A DNA stretch of 64,000 nucleotides, from NCBI RefSeq assembly GCF_963678635.1, contig NC_087070.1:44995467-45059466 (forward strand). Reading direction: 5' to 3'. The translations under genes were made by a program, and so were the position numbers. This stretch comes from Symsagittifera roscoffensis (taxonomy: Eukaryota; Xenacoelomorpha; Acoela; Convolutidae). Under the pieces are notes generated by a model. It saw nothing but the letters and a program-made list of their open reading frames with translations. It did not search any database and was not told where the DNA came from. Below, piece after piece: positions 59,917 through 64,000 of the stretch. The number at the start of each line of letters is the position of its first letter. Within the stretch, counting starts at the first letter, position 1.

Positions 59917-62900
59917 TGCAAAAAGGTGAGACTTAGCAGGCTTACAAAAGCTTATTTATGCTTAATTTGAGCCATGAAATTTTTTTTTTCCAATAAAGAT
60001 ACTTTTAGGAGATTTTTAGCGCCAATTTGGGATTCAAAAACTTCAAAAGTCAAAAATATTCTGTCAAACCATTTTTTGAGTTTTTTCAACGACTCTTTTT
60101 TGGTTTTGATAGTTATTTTTCTACAAACACTGTTCTCCTTTTGGTCAACTGTACTATTTCTTTTGATTATGCCTAAATTTTGTTTTTTCGCTCAGATCTT
60201 TCATTTCATTTCACGCATAAAAAACATATTTTTTGTGATTGTCTTACTGTTTTATTGATCCTTTTATTAAAATCCGTCGTGCATAACCTTGACTACTGCT
60301 AACGATCTCCAGTGGAATGAGCGAATTCAGTGTTACTGCTGATTAGTTAAAAACAACATCGTTTTTAATTGAACTCTGTTGTTTATTTTCGTGTTCAACC
60401 TAAGCTTAGTTTAGTTAGAACATCATCATTTTTTGTAAATAACCATCGGAATTGAGATCCTCTATGAACTATAGCGGAAAATTTCTTAGGGATCACCCCT
60501 TGCTAAATGCTCTGCAAAGGACGCTATTTGTCCATCTTGTAAATTCGAATGTCATTTCTTAAAAAAATACTTTCAGAAAGAAAAACGTAATTATTTTAAG
60601 TAATTACTAAAGTGTAAATACCTAATTTGAATATCAGTCGGATAAGCCTGTTGTAAATAACCATGAACACAAATAAAACTGCTTTGTAATAAATGCATGG
60701 ACAGAATCAGGAACAAGCACCAACAACGAAAATTCGGTATTCAACGTGACAAAAAAATAACGCCGCAGGAAAAGAACTGAAAACTAATACTGAATGTTGG
60801 TTTAGGAAAAATTAAATTTGTTCAATTAAACATGCAAGTCAATTTAGCAAGCTCGATGAGCTTCCTAAATAAAATGTGATTCATGAACCAAAATTCGGGA
60901 TCCATACATAAAAGTTAACACAGTCGATCAATCGACGAAGGATTTCTATTGTGGATTCTGGATCTACGGACGAACCGATAAAATTAGTTGGTCAAGTCAT
61001 TGTACCAACCAGATCCAACAACGTTCTTTGCCACTGACGGACATGAGCGAAATCTCCTTGGGAACGACAATCTAACCCAGGTTGGGGTTGAATTTGCCCG
61101 GAACGTTTTACCCACTGAGGTCAAAAAAGAATACAGCTGTAAATTCCATGGGATAACAACAGATTCATGACTACTTACAATCTGCGGTAAATTGAGGTTT
61201 TGATGGATTAATATCCGAAGGACACATCATAAAGCTTGAGATTTGTGACAAAGATAGATTCATCAGTTCCATTGTAATCACTTGCAAGAAAGCTAAGTCA
61301 ACATTTTTTACTAGTTTTTACGGACTAGGCGATATGCCAAACGCTATGAACTTCAAGGAGTAGTGGAATCATCCATTTGAAATATTACTTTAACCAATGT
61401 TAATCTAGACGATAGAGTAAGCTTCGAAGAAAATAAAACAAAAGTCGAAAAGGTTTTGTCTACCCTCGACTAAAATAATTTCGCCCGTTAACTGGCCTAA
61501 ATGCATTTTGTTTCCAAAATATCGGAAGGCATTTTGGAAAAAATGTCTTCCGAGATAAAACCTTAGCTAGAAATTTTTTTCCGATCCCTCGGAACTTGAA
61601 AGAAGTTTGTTCGTTTTTTGAGTCGAATAAACAGTTCCGAATCTTGCAATTATGGTAGGTTCCTTAAGACCGTTACTAGACGAGAAGTCAATATTGAATT
61701 GGTCGGACAACCACACAATGTCGCTCGAGAAATTAAAACCTGAAATTGTAAACTTAGCAAAATTAAACGACGCATTTTGATGTGAAGTTGTGAAAAAGAA
61801 GGAAAACGAATGCCTCTAAAAACAGTTTCAGCGCTACACTCGAACAACTCCATAGAAACGACTGGAGATGAAGTTTTTTTTGCAAGCTGATTTCAAAATC
61901 ACAATAGAGCGAAAATTTCATCAAACGTAATGCATTGAAAACTATTTGTACGGTCGCAGTTTGAAATAATAACCAATCACAAATCACTACTATCCTATTT
62001 ATTCTGTTTATCCTGTAATTTTGGGAAAAATCATATCACAACCACTGAAAAAGATGTGTTGCCAGACTTTTAACTTTTAACTTTTTGATAAAACTTTTAG
62101 CTGGCATGAACATGGAATTTATTGATACCATCTCCAGAATTCAAATTGGAACGTCCGTAACACACTCAAGCTACAATGAAGAAATAATTTTCGCAAGATT
62201 TAAAAAAATTAATTCAACTAACAACCCATCAGATATTTTTTTCGAAAGATAAGTTTCATATTAAACCTGGTTGTCAAAAATTAGAACATTCGAACGACGC
62301 ACTACTACTTAATAGGATTATTGCAACTATTCTAAACTTAGTCAGTTCCAGATTGAAAATTTAGGGTTTCAATCACTTTCATTCCGAATTTGGTACCCCT
62401 AAATGTTCTTAGCTGCATTGTTCGAAAAGGTTCATTTCAAAAACTACAATCTCAAGTTGTACCATTTTATAAATTTTTTTTCTGTACTTTCAAAGTAACT
62501 GAAAACTCTTCTGGAATCCAATATTGTGAATCATGTTAATGTAAATAGTGTAATTATAATTACTCCCTCTTGATCCCATAGCAATGTAAAATATGCTGTA
62601 GAAACAATGACATCCGATCAATTTTGAAAGGTTTAAAATCGAAAGACCGTGAAACCCTATTGCCGACCATTGGACGAGAAAAGTCCAAAGGCTACCGTGA
62701 AAGTAGCGAGCGAAAAACCCCACCGGAAATCAGATATGGTAATTCGTGACAAGTCTTCCAAACAACCAAAACTTTTTTAAAGATAGTATTATAATTTCAG
62801 TTTTAACCATTCCTGTGAATTGAGGTCAAACAAAAGAAAAATGGTTCTGAGAACACAACAAGAGGTAGCAATTTCTCCACCGGGCAACCCTGCAAAAACC

Positions 62901-63175
62901 AGAAAGATAACAAAATAACCGAACAATTCCTCAAAGCCAAAACCGAAGAAGACAAGATTCCAACTGGAAAGAGCTATAAGAAAAAGTATCACCACAGGTT
63001 TTTTAGCCGAAAACGAATTTTTTTTGACCATATGACACCTGGGACCTTTTTATTGGTATTGGACTGTACGCGGTTTTCCTTGTAGGGACGTAGGCAGAGA
63101 AATGTTTATTAGTGACCCTTACAATTTAAATGCAAAACAAAATCAGAACCCACTCCAACGAACAACCAATATAAA
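59917..63175 (+). mobile_element. Ty3/gypsy-type element relic, copy X3 (deleted)
   Basis: It starts inside the shared flank (GTGAGACTTAGCAGG), has the LTR-like segment at 60231-60425, then skips the gag region to 60435. The protease VDSGS is at 60951. The reverse transcriptase is shortened: AAGCTAAGTCA joins ACATTTTTTACTAG at about 61300, removing about 260 bases. LDD is at 61405-61413. The tail matches X1 to about 63170. Confidence 0.7.
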
Positions 63176-63540
63176 TCCGAGTTTTTAGATTTAGATGGGA
63201 GCACGCAGGGACTATCAGCAGTACGCACCATAAGCATCATTCGGGCACTTGCCCAACAAGGTACCGGACAGGGATCTCCAGAACAGATTGATTCTCCTTC
63301 TAAATTCGATTCTTACCACACTCCACCGGAACAACTACCATCACAAACCTACACAAACCTACACGGGCACAAACCTACACAGCCTGCAGTCTACAAAATC
63401 GACGACGTTTCCTCCACGGCAGACATCCCGTTGTGTGAAGTCTCCGATTCAACAGAACGTAATAGCCGAATTCCTATTAAGCCCAGATGAAATGTTGAAC
63501 GTGCAAAACTTTATGGTGAAAGGTTAATTGTAGATGTTTT
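63176..63540 (+). other. Coding-like stretch of unknown origin
   Basis: Two plus-strand frames are open. The one without ATG reads IIRALAQQGTGQGSPEQIDS and on to VYKIDDVSSTADIPLCEV, a smooth polar text about 100 residues long ending near 63488. The ATG frame (63249-63527) is rich in Thr/His and ends EMLNVQNFMVKG. It is GC-richer than its surroundings. Possibly part of another element; not recognised. Confidence 0.3.
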
Positions 63541-63568
63541 AGGTGAAGAAGGATTGTGGAGCGCAAAG

Positions 63569-63645
63569 AACTCTTTTACACTCTTTTACACAATTAGTGA
63601 ACTCTTTTAAACAATTAGTGAACTCTTTTACACAATTAGTGACCT
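63569..63645. repeat. Short tandem repeat, about 23-base unit
   Basis: ACTCTTTTACACAATTAGTG occurs three times with small changes, preceded by one truncated unit. Confidence 0.9.
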
Positions 63646-63794
63646 CATACCGGAAAATGAAAGGGATTGCAGAACTATTCTAGTCCCACAATCAGTTTGC
63701 CAAACTTCTCCCACACTCTCGGGCGTTCCGACGGAGGTGATTACTGAGTCAAGGTACTATACCGAGGAGAAAATACAGGAACCCTTTGCCGCCT

Positions 63795-64000
63795 GCAGTG
63801 TTGGGAGACAGTGATGATTCATCGATTCGAATCTGATGAAACAGTCCAACCAGTATTTAAAAGACTTCATATCTGAATCCCGAAACTAAAATTTCATTTG
63901 TTTTAACTACTCATTGAGATTGATGAATTTTGTTAGTGCAAATCATTACCTAGTCCATTATTAGTACTCTTAATCACAGAAACTGTTTCAATCCAAAAAT
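63795..64000. repeat. Partial copy of repeat Y at window end
   Basis: Almost identical to 52309-52514, starting GCAGTGTTGGGAGACAGTG and running past the window edge. Confidence 0.9.

Overview
The window looks like nuclear DNA from an invertebrate animal. It is AT-rich and repeat-dense, and holds one clear host gene split by a large intron, several decayed retroelements and almost no other open coding sequence. I cannot name the species. I see no rRNA, convincing tRNA, CRISPR array or bacterial-style operon.

The host gene is on the plus strand. It encodes a kinesin-13 family motor most like KIF24, the centriole/cilium kinesin. One large exon (about 35240-38831) carries the whole motor domain, a long Ser-rich tail and a C-terminal helix. 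KIF24 proteins begin with a SAM domain, and a SAM-domain exon with the fitting splice phase lies upstream at 28935-29335. That exon occurs twice, at 20587-20987 and 28935-29335, because a 7.4-8.3 kb block (13869-21306 and 21307-29645) is directly duplicated. The gene may therefore have two alternative first exons, or one live exon and one relic. The stretch 29336-35239 is read as intron and holds fold-back hairpins, a diverged repeat pair and an old copy of a repeat family found again at 46.7-47.2 kb.

Layout: 1-12318 is three copies of one repeat block (the second truncated) separated by a smaller repeat. On the minus strand these copies carry broken RING-like zinc-finger reading frames (CPIC motifs). 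13046-13380 is an antisense tail of a non-LTR retrotransposon. 13869-29645 is the tandem duplication with the SAM exons, with a Helentron-like non-autonomous insertion in the second copy only. 29336-39180 is intron, main exon and 3' end of the kinesin gene. 39640-45446 is a decayed LTR retrotransposon with about 350 bp LTRs. 46489-63170 holds three copies of a broken Ty3/gypsy-type element (protease, reverse transcriptase, RNase H and integrase relics), duplicated together with flanking DNA. Between the first and second copies lie a 1.2 kb tandem repeat, an unusual nested palindromic fold-back element (53205-54030) and a second antisense non-LTR fragment.

No multi-gene system is visible. The most notable points are the duplicated SAM first exon of a KIF24-like gene, the palindromic element built of AAATCTTGCGCGG and GAGCGG words, and the Helentron-like insertion whose empty site is preserved in the sister copy.
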